From Candidatus Micrarchaeum sp. (GTDB lineage: Archaea; Micrarchaeota; Micrarchaeia; CABMEP01), in assembly GCA_020723065.1 (NCBI GenBank), contig DYJP01000006.1:1-50961 (forward strand): DNA of 50,961 bases. Reading direction: 5' to 3'. The first letter of the stretch is position 1. Every line of letters starts with the position of its first letter. Positions 41,838 to 50,001 of the stretch are shown piece by piece. The notes under the pieces are model-generated. The model searched no databases, was not told the DNA's origin, and saw only the letters and a list, made by a program, of their open reading frames with translations. Position numbers and translations under genes: made by a program.

Positions 41838-43461
41838 ATTAGTCTTTTTTATTTTTTCATTTTTCTTATTCTCATTATTAGCTTCATATCCTATTCAGAT
41901 AAAGTGGAACGTCCAGACAACTGAGACGTCCGCAGGGCCAGTGTTGGGCGGGGACACCTTGTTCTCCGTTTCAAACAAAGGAGAAATAACTGCGATGAGC
42001 AGGCTTGACGGAAGAATCTCTTGGGTGGCGAATCTAAATAAGAAAGTGGAATTTTCCTCGTTATTCCACAATAACGTATTTTATGTTGGAACTGAAGATG
42101 GGCTTTATGCTTTTAATTCTGCAGGGACCCTTGTAGGAAATATTTCATTCAATTCATCAGTATCAGGTCCTCCGTTCCTTTTTGACAGCAATATCATAGT
42201 GATAACGAGAGACGGCACCATATACGTTGTTTTCCCTTCCGCATCTCTGTCCAGATCAAACATAATAAGGACAATTAAGCTTTCAGGAGAGACAGAATCT
42301 TCTGTCTATCTCTATAATAAAAAATTGTATATTTCGCTTATTAACGGAAAAATATTTTCAGTAGACCCTGCGACAGGATCCGTAGTTTCGCTTTACGATC
42401 TTGGATTCTCAGTATGGAGATCCTCTCCAGTTGTGGCTAACAACACCTTGTACGTGGCGAGTGAGCATAGCATCTTTGGGCTTACTTTGCAGGGTAAGCT
42501 GATTATGACAAAGCAGATTTCAAACGGGAACTTGAACTCAATATCTACCGATGGGGAAAAGCTTTACGTAGGTTCCGATGATGGCTACCTTTATGCTGTC
42601 AATCTGGATGGTTCGGTTGAATGGAAATACAAGACAAACAACTCAGTCAAGACAAAGCCGCTGCTGATCGGCGATTCCATTTATTTCGGTTCAAGGGACA
42701 ATAATGTTTACAGTATTTTCAAGAATGGTTCCCTGAGATGGAACATCACACTTTCGGATTGGCCAAGCGAATTGGTTTATTATAATGGAGTGCTTTATAC
42801 AACTTCTTACGATGGAAAAGTGAATGCAATTTCCACTTTAGGCTGTGAAATAATCAATCCAGAGGAGAACAGCACTGTTTTTGCAAGGCTTTCTATTGCG
42901 GGAAAAGCGATTGCAGACAGCGGCATAAAGAGCGTGGAAGTCAGAACACTTCCTGGTGAATGGCAGACGGTTTCAACTTCCGAAAGCTGGTCAAATATAA
43001 TACAGATAACTGGATTCTCGGAAGGCCCGATTTCTGTTCAGTGCAGAGTCATTGATTCCGCAGGTAACAGCGAAATTTCTCCTTACGACACTAGGTCTTA
43101 TAGCTTCGTTTTTTCTGAAGAGAAGCTTCCTAAGATAAACGTTTCATACCCCTCTTCAGTCAATGTCAAGCAGCCCATTGTGTTCCAGTTCTTTAATGAG
43201 CAGGGCACAGTGATTACAGATATCGCGGTGACTATAGACGGGGAGAAGTTCAAAGTAACAGACCCATCTGGCCAGTTCACATACATTCCACAGGACGAAG
43301 GCGTGCTTTCAGTATTTATTGAAAAGTCTAATTATCAGTCAAGGCAGCTTGAGATAAAAGTCACAAAGTCCCTAGTACAACCTATTTATATCGCCGTGTT
43401 ATTGATTGTCGCAATCATAGTGGTTGTTTATACATCTATGAGAAAAGGAACCTGGAGATAA
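41818..43461 (+). CDS. Secreted PQQ-like beta-propeller protein with C-terminal TM anchor
   Basis: 547 residues. It has a signal peptide ('FFIFSFFLFSLLASYP'), then about seven propeller blades of the PQQ/BamB type ('LYVGSDDGYLYAVNLDGSVEWKYKTNNSV', 'SIYFGSRDNNVYSIFKNGSLRW'), then Ig-like segments ('GIKSVEVRTLPGEWQTVST') and a final TM helix ('IYIAVLLIVAIIVVVYTSMRK'). No enzyme residues are evident; it probably scaffolds or binds at the cell surface. Its ATG lies within the last codons of rpl11 (20-bp overlap), indicating coupled translation. Confidence 0.87.
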   Translation: MRASSNKLVFFIFSFFLFSLLASYPIQIKWNVQTTETSAGPVLGGDTLFSVSNKGEITAMSRLDGRISWVANLNKKVEFSSLFHNNVFYVGTEDGLYAFNSAGTLVGNISFNSSVSGPPFLFDSNIIVITRDGTIYVVFPSASLSRSNIIRTIKLSGETESSVYLYNKKLYISLINGKIFSVDPATGSVVSLYDLGFSVWRSSPVVANNTLYVASEHSIFGLTLQGKLIMTKQISNGNLNSISTDGEKLYVGSDDGYLYAVNLDGSVEWKYKTNNSVKTKPLLIGDSIYFGSRDNNVYSIFKNGSLRWNITLSDWPSELVYYNGVLYTTSYDGKVNAISTLGCEIINPEENSTVFARLSIAGKAIADSGIKSVEVRTLPGEWQTVSTSESWSNIIQITGFSEGPISVQCRVIDSAGNSEISPYDTRSYSFVFSEEKLPKINVSYPSSVNVKQPIVFQFFNEQGTVITDIAVTIDGEKFKVTDPSGQFTYIPQDEGVLSVFIEKSNYQSRQLEIKVTKSLVQPIYIAVLLIVAIIVVVYTSMRKGTWR

Positions 43462-44041
43462 GCTCAATCCTAATCGGACTTTTCCTTTTCTTTCCATAAT
43501 ACCAAACTATCCCTATTGATGTGAAGGTGAGAATCAGAGTAAAAAGTGCGATGATAGGCATATTTTCATTTGGTATTATTGGATGTGTTCCGATCACATA
43601 ATCGGCGTAGTCATTAAGTAGATAGAAGAATCCGATCAGTGCCAAATCCGCTTTGTTTAATTTGTATATTCCACTGAGTAAGAGCCCTTCGGTTAAAAGT
43701 CCTAGATGTGCCAAGAACAGGAAGGCATACATTTCCCACTGATTTCCGGAAAGGAAGTGTTCGGCGTAGAATAGTATGACAAACATCGTCCAGATTCCGT
43801 ATTTTATAGCGCCGGCTGCCCCAAACTTTGTCATGAATTGGAAGACATACCCCTTTCTTTCAGAGATTGCGCTCAAGAGAAAAAGCATTCCCACAATTAA
43901 TGCCTGAATTGGGCAATCGATTATCAGTATCCAGAAAAGAAGACTCCATTCGCTTAGCTGGCCAGAATAGTAGTATACTCCGTATACGAATCCGATCAGG
44001 TTTGCAACTGCAATCAAAAAAATCAGGGATTTATCGTTCAT
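43436..44041 (-). CDS. DUF1405 family membrane protein
   Basis: 201 residues with about six TM helices. The family pattern is seen in 'ANLIGFVYGVYYYSGQL', 'WILIIDCPIQALIVGMLFLL' and 'GAAGAIKYGIWTMFVILFYA', then 'GIYKLNKADLALIGFFYLLND'. Function unknown. It follows the acyltransferase-like gene by 4 bp on the same strand and converges on the propeller gene with a 26-bp overlap of coding ends. Confidence 0.85.
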   Translation of the reverse strand: MNDKSLIFLIAVANLIGFVYGVYYYSGQLSEWSLLFWILIIDCPIQALIVGMLFLLSAISERKGYVFQFMTKFGAAGAIKYGIWTMFVILFYAEHFLSGNQWEMYAFLFLAHLGLLTEGLLLSGIYKLNKADLALIGFFYLLNDYADYVIGTHPIIPNENMPIIALFTLILTFTSIGIVWYYGKKRKSPIRIELISRFLFS

Positions 44042-44045
44042 TCGT

Positions 44046-44543
44046 TCACTTTTTGATTCTTTTTATTGTCTTAATCGGTACTCCACCAGCAAATTCATTT
44101 TTCTTTACGTCTTTGTTAACAAGAGACATCGCGGAGACTTTGGCTCCCTCGCCTATATTTACACCGGGAAGGATAGTGCTGTTTGCACCTATCATGGAGT
44201 CCTTTCCAATAATTACTTTTCCGATCCTGAGTTTTTCCTGCAAAAATTCGTGAGCCAAGATCGTGGTATTAAATCCTATTATTGCGTTATCGTCTATCTG
44301 GATGAGTTCAGGGAAGAAAACATCTATTGTAACTCCGAGGCCTACTGCAACACGCTTTCCTATCTTCATCCCAGTCATTCTGTAGAGTATTCGCTTGATT
44401 AGAAGTGAAGGCACGTATTTTGCAAGGTATATAAGAATGAAATTGTATATTAAAATAAGAGGATTCTTTGCTTTGTGCCAGTAGAGGAGAGAGTTATTTT
44501 TTTCTTTAGATCTGTTGAATTTTATTGATTTCAGTTTTCTCAT
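44046..44543 (-). CDS. Left-handed beta-helix acyltransferase-like protein
   Basis: 165 residues: an N-terminal hydrophobic segment ('NPLILIYNFILIYLAKYVPS') and a C-terminal hexapeptide-repeat domain of ~100 residues ('IGKRVAVGLGVTIDVFFPEL', 'IGKVIIGKDSMIGANSTILPGVNIGEG', 'GGVPIKTIKRIKK'). The 'AGGVPIK' ending is typical of maltose/galactoside O-acetyltransferase-like enzymes. The acceptor is unknown; an envelope glycan or lipid is likely given the membrane-associated neighbours. First gene of a two-gene operon with the DUF1405 protein. Confidence 0.85.
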   Translation of the reverse strand: MRKLKSIKFNRSKEKNNSLLYWHKAKNPLILIYNFILIYLAKYVPSLLIKRILYRMTGMKIGKRVAVGLGVTIDVFFPELIQIDDNAIIGFNTTILAHEFLQEKLRIGKVIIGKDSMIGANSTILPGVNIGEGAKVSAMSLVNKDVKKNEFAGGVPIKTIKRIKK

Positions 44544-44629
44544 GTTTTTCCCGTGAAATCCTTAACCATAAAAATGTTTTTAAATGATAGTGTTGTAATA
44601 TATACATTATTCTATATTTAGAGTAACGC

Positions 44630-44675
44630 ACAGATCATATACTATCTGTTGCCCGTATCTACCGCAACACTGCGG
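44630..44675 (+). promoter_or_regulatory. Two hairpins in the L1 leader, possible autoregulatory site
   Basis: ACAGAT 44630-44635 pairs with ATCTGT 44644-44649, and CCGCA 44662-44666 pairs with TGCGG 44671-44675 around a 4-nt loop. The second hairpin abuts the GGGAGGGTG ribosome binding site of rpl1. L1 represses its own mRNA in methanogens by binding a leader mimic of its 23S site; similar control is plausible here, but I did not match the L1 consensus. Confidence 0.4.
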
Positions 44676-44687
44676 GAGGGTGTTTAT

Positions 44688-45317
44688 ATGATAAACGATG
44701 AAAAATTAGTAGAGGCTATTAATAAAGCCCTAGAGGAAAAAGGTTCAAGAAAGTTCGTGCAGTCCGTTGAGATGGCAGTGAATTTCAAGAACATAGATAT
44801 GACAAAGCAGGAGAACAAGCTCAATCTCGAGGTTCTCCTTCCGAAGGGAAGGGGCAAGAAAATAAATCTTATAGTCTTCGCAGACGGTAACATCGCAGCA
44901 GATGCCAAAGCGGCAGGGGCCGACTATGTCATCTCAAGTGAGGAGATACCGAAATACAACAAGAATTCTCTTAAGAAACTTGTAAGAAACTCTGAATTTT
45001 TTGCACAGCCGCAGCTCATGATGATGGTAGGTAAGACTTTCGGACAGCTTTTGGGAGGAAGAGGAAAGATCCCCAAACCAATTGTCGGAAACATAGCCTC
45101 TATACTCAAGAATGCAAAGAATACCGTTAAGCTTAAGTCCAAGGGCAAATTCCTTCCAGTGGTGCACTGCCCGATAGGTGTGGAAAGCATGTCTACGGAA
45201 GATCTCAGCGAAAACGCAAAGGCTGTACTGTCGTCGGTCAGCAACAAAGTTGGAGACGCTTCGATCAAGTCCGTGATAATTAAGCTGTCTATGGGCAAAC
45301 CTGTGAAAGTAGAGTAA
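44688..45317 (+). CDS. rpl1: 50S ribosomal protein L1 (uL1)
   Basis: 209 residues from ATG 44688, which follows GGGAGGGTG; the track start at 44649 lies in the leader hairpins. Family features: 'FVQSVEMAVNFKNIDMTKQE', 'INLIVFADGNIAADAKAAGA', and 'GKIPKPIVGNIASILKNAKNT', the 23S-binding region. L1 forms the L1 stalk that moves with E-site tRNA. First of the L1-L10-L12 operon. Confidence 0.97.
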   Translation: MINDEKLVEAINKALEEKGSRKFVQSVEMAVNFKNIDMTKQENKLNLEVLLPKGRGKKINLIVFADGNIAADAKAAGADYVISSEEIPKYNKNSLKKLVRNSEFFAQPQLMMMVGKTFGQLLGGRGKIPKPIVGNIASILKNAKNTVKLKSKGKFLPVVHCPIGVESMSTEDLSENAKAVLSSVSNKVGDASIKSVIIKLSMGKPVKVE

Positions 45318-45327
45318 GGTGATATTC

Positions 45328-46152
45328 ATGGTTAACGCAATCGAACTTAAGAAACAGATCGTCAAGAAGGTGTCAGAAGACCTCAAAGCAGCCAAGGTAG
45401 TGGCAGTCATTGACCTCCACACTTTGCCAAACGCGCTGCTTCACCAGATAAGGAAGGAACTCAAGAGTGATGCAAAGGTCTTGATATATAAGACCTCTTT
45501 GCTTAAGAGAGCGCTCAAAAATGCTAAATTAGATTCATTGCTTCCTGTCATGACAGGTGAGAAGGCACTGCTCGTGACCTCGTTGGATCCGTTCAAGCTT
45601 TACAAGAAGATGAACTCCAATCCGTTGAAGGTTTATGCAAAAGCAGGCCAGATCGCCCCTTATGATATAGTCGTTCCTGCGGGAGAGACGCAGCTTCCTC
45701 CTGGACCGATCCTTACCGAATTGAAGACTGCGGGAATAGACGCAAGGATTCAGGGAGGAAAGGTGGCAGTAGGAAAGGATTCAGTGGTTGCAAAGAAGGG
45801 TGAGGTCATCAAGGACGCGGTCGCCAAGGCTTTGCAGAAGTTAGATATAAGGCCTTTCGAAGTTAAGGTTCACGTTCCTCTCGCATCTGAGAGCGGACTC
45901 ATATACGCTGAAGAGCTTCTCAATGTTGATGAGAAGAAGATGATGGAGAATATGGTTTCTGGCTTCTATAATGCGAGAACAGTTGCTATTGAGATCGGAT
46001 ACGTAACAAAGGAGACTCTGGAAATGATGATCCAGAAGGCCTTCCGTGGAGCCAAGTACATAAGCGAGGAAAAGAAGATTCTAATGGAAGAATCAGGTAA
46101 CAATGCAGAGGGATCCCAGAATGTCGATGTCGCTGGGGGAGTTTCGGCATAA
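45328..46152 (+). CDS. rpl10: 50S ribosomal protein L10 (uL10, P0)
   Basis: 274 residues from ATG 45328 after GGTGATATTC. The archaeal P0-like layout is complete: N-terminal 'VAVIDLHTLPNALLHQIRKEL', 'RIQGGKVAVGKDSVVAKKGEV' and the C-terminal helix that binds L12 dimers ('YVTKETLEMMIQKAFRGAKY'). The Cys-free, charged C-terminal end is shorter than in larger archaeal P0 proteins (~330 residues). It anchors the ribosomal stalk. Second gene of the operon, 10 bp after rpl1. Confidence 0.96.
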   Translation: MVNAIELKKQIVKKVSEDLKAAKVVAVIDLHTLPNALLHQIRKELKSDAKVLIYKTSLLKRALKNAKLDSLLPVMTGEKALLVTSLDPFKLYKKMNSNPLKVYAKAGQIAPYDIVVPAGETQLPPGPILTELKTAGIDARIQGGKVAVGKDSVVAKKGEVIKDAVAKALQKLDIRPFEVKVHVPLASESGLIYAEELLNVDEKKMMENMVSGFYNARTVAIEIGYVTKETLEMMIQKAFRGAKYISEEKKILMEESGNNAEGSQNVDVAGGVSA

Positions 46153-46184
46153 GGCCTGGTTTGATTTTGTTTTGAGGTGAATTT

Positions 46185-46481
46185 ATGGAATATATATATG
46201 CCGCACTTTTACTGCACTCCGCTAAGAAAGACATAAGCGAAGATGCATTGAACGCGACAATTAAGGCCGCTGGCCTCACACCAGATCCAGCAAAGGCCAA
46301 GATGGTGGTCTCTGCACTGCAGGGTGCAAACATTGAGGAAATGTTGAAGAACGCAGCTATGCCGGTCGCAGTAGCCGCACCAGCTGGAGGAAGCGCACCT
46401 GCCGCGAAGAAGGAAGAGCCAAAGGAAGAGAAGAAATCTGAGGAAGAAGCTGCAGCAGGATTGGGTAGCCTGTTCGGTTGA
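46185..46481 (+). CDS. rpl12: 50S ribosomal protein L12 (P1-type)
   Basis: 98 residues: N-terminal dimerisation helices ('[20 protein letters not shown]'), an Ala/Pro-rich hinge ('[16 protein letters not shown]'), and the acidic tail ending 'GLGSLFG', which contacts translational GTPases. It forms the stalk with L10 and lies 32 bp downstream of it. A T-rich tract after the stop fits termination of the L1-L10-L12 operon. Confidence 0.97.
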   Translation: MEYIYAALLLHSAKKDISEDALNATIKAAGLTPDPAKAKMVVSALQGANIEEMLKNAAMPVAVAAPAGGSAPAAKKEEPKEEKKSEEEAAAGLGSLFG

Positions 46482-46569
46482 TTTCCTTTTTCATCTTTTC
46501 TTTTTATTTCTTTTTTCTATTTTTTCTTTTAATTCGAAATCTAGCTTCTGCTAGGTTTTTTTTCTGTTT

Positions 46570-47301
46570 TCAAAACGAGCTATTCCTTTTAGCTTCGAGC
46601 TCCCCGTACTGTTCGAGTTTCGGTTTGTGGAACATATGGTGGAACCTGCAGAGCAACCTGTTGTAGTTTATCTCAGTCTGCGATTTTTGGATTCCTATCG
46701 CTTTGCTCAGTCCCTTCTTTATGTATTTCCTGAACTCCTCCAGGTCGTATGCTTCGGCAAAGGTGTATACGGAGCCTATCTCCCTCACGTGGTGTGCGTC
46801 GCTTCCTCCAATCTGGCCTGTTTTCTTATTAAATGCCAGCTCCATGCTTTTTGCATTCTGTATTGCGCTGCATCTTCCGTTTATGGTTTCTATCGCATCT
46901 ATTTTTATCCTATGTTTGAAAACGTAGTCGGTTATCTTCTGCACCCTGATCGAATCGCCAACAGGGTGCGGTATCCCAACTATTCCGTCTTGTTCCTTTA
47001 TCTCATCTATTATCTCTTCGAGATTGTCAAGCGTGTTATTAGCCTTTGTGTCTTCATTCATAAAAAGGGCAAGTATCTCTCCGTACTTTTCCTTGCCTTT
47101 CCAGATTGCTATCTCCTTTCCTGGGACGAAAAGCATGCGGAGTTCCTTTGCCGCCTCTGCCGCCCTTTTCCAGCCACCGATTTTGTTGTGGTCTGTGATT
47201 GCAAATCCGTGAAGACCTACAGCCTTTGCCCTTGATGCTATCTCTTCTGGGCTGCAGCACCCGTCCGAATATGTGGAATGTATGTGGAGGTCTATTTTCA
47301 T
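46570..47301 (-). CDS. PHP-domain metal-dependent phosphoesterase
   Basis: 243 residues. PHP motifs in order: 'DLHIHSTYSDGCCSPEEI', 'HGFAITDHNKIGG', 'VPGKEIAIWKG', 'IVGIPHPV', and 'IGGSDAHHVREIG', which together give the trinuclear metal site. The substrate (a phosphate ester such as a nucleotide or histidinol-phosphate-like compound) is not predictable from sequence alone. It is divergent from the phosphoribosyltransferase at 47353 with ~50 bp between starts. Confidence 0.92.
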   Translation of the reverse strand: MKIDLHIHSTYSDGCCSPEEIASRAKAVGLHGFAITDHNKIGGWKRAAEAAKELRMLFVPGKEIAIWKGKEKYGEILALFMNEDTKANNTLDNLEEIIDEIKEQDGIVGIPHPVGDSIRVQKITDYVFKHRIKIDAIETINGRCSAIQNAKSMELAFNKKTGQIGGSDAHHVREIGSVYTFAEAYDLEEFRKYIKKGLSKAIGIQKSQTEINYNRLLCRFHHMFHKPKLEQYGELEAKRNSSF

Positions 47302-47352
47302 TAGCTATATATCGAGTGATAGGATTTTATATCTTTTTTAACAAATTATCCT

Positions 47353-47843
47353 ATGGAGACCAACGTTTCGGATGAGAAATACTTTTTATCCTGGGATAAG
47401 ATAGAGCAGATGTGCATTCACATATCTAATGATATTAAGGCAAAGAATGTTAAAATAGACAAGATAATAGCTGTAAGCAGGGGCGGGCTCATTCCGGCCA
47501 GGATCCTTTCAGGTCTCCTTGACAATAAAACCTTTTCACTATCAGAGTTACATTTTACACTAAGCCAGGAGTAACAAAAGACAGGCTGCACCTTGCAGAA
47601 GACTTGTCTACTGATGTTACAGATAAAAATGTCTTGGTGATAGATGACGTTGTAGAATCAAGTAAGACACTCGCCCTTGCTCTAAATTACTTGAAAGAAA
47701 GGGGCGCAAAGAAGGTATTTACCGCCGTATTGCTGGACAAGTATGTAGATGGCAAGGAAAAGGCGGTAGTTCCGGACTTCTTTTCAGAGAAGATAAGCAA
47801 TAAGTGGATAGTATACCCGTGGGAAAAATTTGAGACCAATTAA
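47353..47843 (+). pseudogene. Phosphoribosyltransferase split by a frameshift
   Basis: Two ORFs (47353-47574 and 47604-47843) are halves of one type I PRTase. The first holds 'KIIAVSRGGLIPARILSGLL' and the second the PRPP loop 'VLVIDDVVESSKTL' and 'YPWEKFETN'. Joining them requires one extra base near 47531-47536: with an added T in 'ccttttc' the reading continues 'KTFFTIRVTFYTKPGVTKDRL' without a stop. The PRPP motif is like that of hypoxanthine/xanthine PRTases. The lesion lies in a T run, so a sequencing or assembly error is as likely as true inactivation. Confidence 0.85.
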
Positions 47844-47921
47844 TCAGATGCAGTGTACGGGGTAACCTATATTAATTCTTTTTGTGTATATTCTCTTGTC
47901 GATAGTTTTTATGGTGATTTT

Positions 47922-48110
47922 GTGAAATGCATAATCAATGAAAAGCCGCGGAGTATTAAGTTCAAGGGCACGGTCAAAGAGCTGCTTGGCAAGCTGGGGC
48001 TGAACGAGCAGATAGTCCTAGTCAAGCTCAATGGAACCATAGTCACGGAGCTGGATGAAGTGAGCGACAAGGACACTGTGGAGATACAGAAGGTAATATT
48101 GGGCGGATAA
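47922..48110 (+). CDS. ThiS/MoaD-like ubiquitin-fold sulfur carrier
   Basis: 62 residues from GTG 47922, which follows GGTGATTTT; the longer track ORF uses an upstream GTG without a ribosome binding site. The beta-grasp pattern ends in the essential Gly-Gly ('DTVEIQKVILGG'), which becomes a thiocarboxylate after activation by an E1-like enzyme. It is immediately upstream (30 bp) of a TtuA-type tRNA thiolase. It therefore probably supplies sulfur as TtuB does, although MoaD or SAMP functions are possible. Confidence 0.85.
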   Translation: MKCIINEKPRSIKFKGTVKELLGKLGLNEQIVLVKLNGTIVTELDEVSDKDTVEIQKVILGG

Positions 48111-48140
48111 TCTTTCCGTATAGCGCATTAGGTGAATTAT

Positions 48141-49091
48141 TTGGTAAAGTGTTCATTTTGTAATAAACAGGCTGTAATACATCTGACTTATTCCAATTCG
48201 AATCTTTGCATTAAGCATTTTGTCTATTCAGTGGAAAGAAGGGTCAAGCGAACAATAAGAGAATACGACATGCTCAAGGGCGCGAAGCACATTGGAGTCG
48301 CAATGTCCGGTGGAAAGGACAGTCAAGTAATGCTTTATCTTCTTAACAAGATAACCAAACCGATGAAAATCAAGCTTACTGCGATACTCGTAGATGAAGG
48401 AATAAACGGATACAGGGACAAAATAATCCCGGAAGCAAAGAAGCTCACATCTGAGCTGGGTATTCCATTGCATATAGTGACTTTTAAGGATCTCGTAGGT
48501 CATTCTTTAGACGAAATAATGAGTATGGATAAGAAGGATAGAATAGAGTCTTCCTGTACTTATTGTGGGGTCTTTAGACGTTATGCCTTAAACAATGCAG
48601 CAAAGAAATTGGGTGTTGACCGTCTTGCAATTGGTCATAATCTTGATGACATGATTCAGGGATACATGATGAATATGATGAGGAATGAAAATCTTTTATT
48701 CAGATTTAAGCCAACTGGAGGAGCGGTGGAAGACGACAGATTCATAATGAGGATCAGACCGCTCTTCAAGATTCCTGAGAAGGAGCTCGCTCTTTATGCA
48801 GTTCTTAAGGGTTTCAAATCCGTGTTCGTAGAATGCCCCTATGTCGGAGAAGGGTTCAGACCGCTTGTCAGGGATTTTATCAATTCGACAGAATCAAAAT
48901 ATCCCGGAACTAAGTTTAAGATGCTTCAGAATTATATAGAAACTGGCAAAAAGGTGTCAGAGAGTTTCGCAGCTTCTAATTCCACTGAAAAAAAAATAAA
49001 TTCTTGTGAGAAATGCGGAGAGCCTACTTCGGGTAAGATATGCAAGTCATGCAGGCTAATCGACCAGTTAAGAATAAAAAGAAAAGTTTAG
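48141..49091 (+). CDS. tRNA 2-thiolation enzyme of the TtuA/Ncs6 family
   Basis: 316 residues from TTG 48141, placed by GGTGAATTA just upstream; the track GTG lies inside that site. PP-loop ATP pyrophosphatase motif 'GVAMSGGKDSQVML'. Zinc-finger Cys occur at both ends ('VKCSFC' and 'NSCEKCGEPTSGKICKSC'), and central 'ESSCTYCGVFRR' provides Cys for the Fe-S/catalytic site. 'AIGHNLDDMIQGYMMNMM' is typical of the family. It adenylates and thiolates U54 or U34 of tRNA. It pairs with the upstream sulfur carrier. Confidence 0.93.
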   Translation: MVKCSFCNKQAVIHLTYSNSNLCIKHFVYSVERRVKRTIREYDMLKGAKHIGVAMSGGKDSQVMLYLLNKITKPMKIKLTAILVDEGINGYRDKIIPEAKKLTSELGIPLHIVTFKDLVGHSLDEIMSMDKKDRIESSCTYCGVFRRYALNNAAKKLGVDRLAIGHNLDDMIQGYMMNMMRNENLLFRFKPTGGAVEDDRFIMRIRPLFKIPEKELALYAVLKGFKSVFVECPYVGEGFRPLVRDFINSTESKYPGTKFKMLQNYIETGKKVSESFAASNSTEKKINSCEKCGEPTSGKICKSCRLIDQLRIKRKV

Positions 49092-49159
49092 GATTAAGGA
49101 AGGGTTGAGAAGAAAAATTGAGAATTTAAGGTTTCTTTAAGCTCGATTTTTTAAGTTCT

Positions 49160-49924
49160 TTAATCTTCCTGTTCCTTTGAATTTATCTTGATTATTATTT
49201 TTGGAAGTGTACTTAGATCTTCCACCAGGTAGTCCGTCTTTTCCCCCTTTATGTTTTCGGCAGAGCATTTTCTACTCAGGTGCACAGTCCAGATTCCTGC
49301 ATTTTTGGAGGGCTCGATATCATTGTGATAGCTGTCGCCGACCATTATAACTTCATTAGGATTTCTTCCTATCTTTTGAAGTATCCAGTCAAAGAATTCT
49401 CTGTTTTTAAGTTCTATTGATTGAATCGTTCCCGTTTCAGTGATGTATTGTTGCGTTACGAATATCAGGTCTATGTTGTTTGTCAGGTGAGCCCATTCGA
49501 CCTTATCAATTTGCTTGTGGGTTTTTCCCGCAGTAGCGAGGCATATCTGAAGCCCGGCTTCTTTCAATGAATGTAAGGTTTCGATTACTTCTTCATAAAG
49601 GAATGCAAAATATGCGTTCTTTATCATATGGTGGCCACTTATTCCTGCAGTAGCGATCATATCTATTTGGACTTGGTCCGTTATGCCCAAGCTCTTGCAT
49701 ACAAATGCCGCTGTCTCATCGAGTATTTTGTCGTAGTTTGATGTTTTTTCCTTCCTTATGGAATCTATAGTTTCGTCCAAAAGTTTTCTCGGTATTTTTG
49801 TCTTGAATCTGTCCATTGCTTCGGTTTGCATCCTTATGATGCTGGCCTGTTTGGAAAGCTCCTTGAATTCGTCAGTTTTGATCAGTGTGTAATCCAAATC
49901 AAATAAAATAGTTTTGATTACCAT
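49160..49924 (-). CDS. HAD-superfamily hydrolase
   Basis: 254 residues from ATG 49924; the track start adds 26 residues from the spacer. HAD motif I 'LFDLDYTLIKTDEF' has the nucleophile Asp and the second Asp replaced by Tyr in the DxDxT pattern (D-L-D-Y-T: Asp at both positions is kept). Motif II 'CLATAGKTHKQ', motif III Lys and motif IV 'EVIMVGDSYHNDIEPSKNAG' follow. A helical cap lies at about 25-110. It is likely a phosphatase of small phosphate esters. It is divergent from a second HAD gene at 50002. Confidence 0.9.
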   Translation of the reverse strand: MVIKTILFDLDYTLIKTDEFKELSKQASIIRMQTEAMDRFKTKIPRKLLDETIDSIRKEKTSNYDKILDETAAFVCKSLGITDQVQIDMIATAGISGHHMIKNAYFAFLYEEVIETLHSLKEAGLQICLATAGKTHKQIDKVEWAHLTNNIDLIFVTQQYITETGTIQSIELKNREFFDWILQKIGRNPNEVIMVGDSYHNDIEPSKNAGIWTVHLSRKCSAENIKGEKTDYLVEDLSTLPKIIIKINSKEQED

Positions 49925-50001
49925 ACTAGTTTTAAACAATAGAGGTATAAATATATTTCGATGCAACTTTATATTGATAATTCGATATAAATGGTGTGAC
50001 A

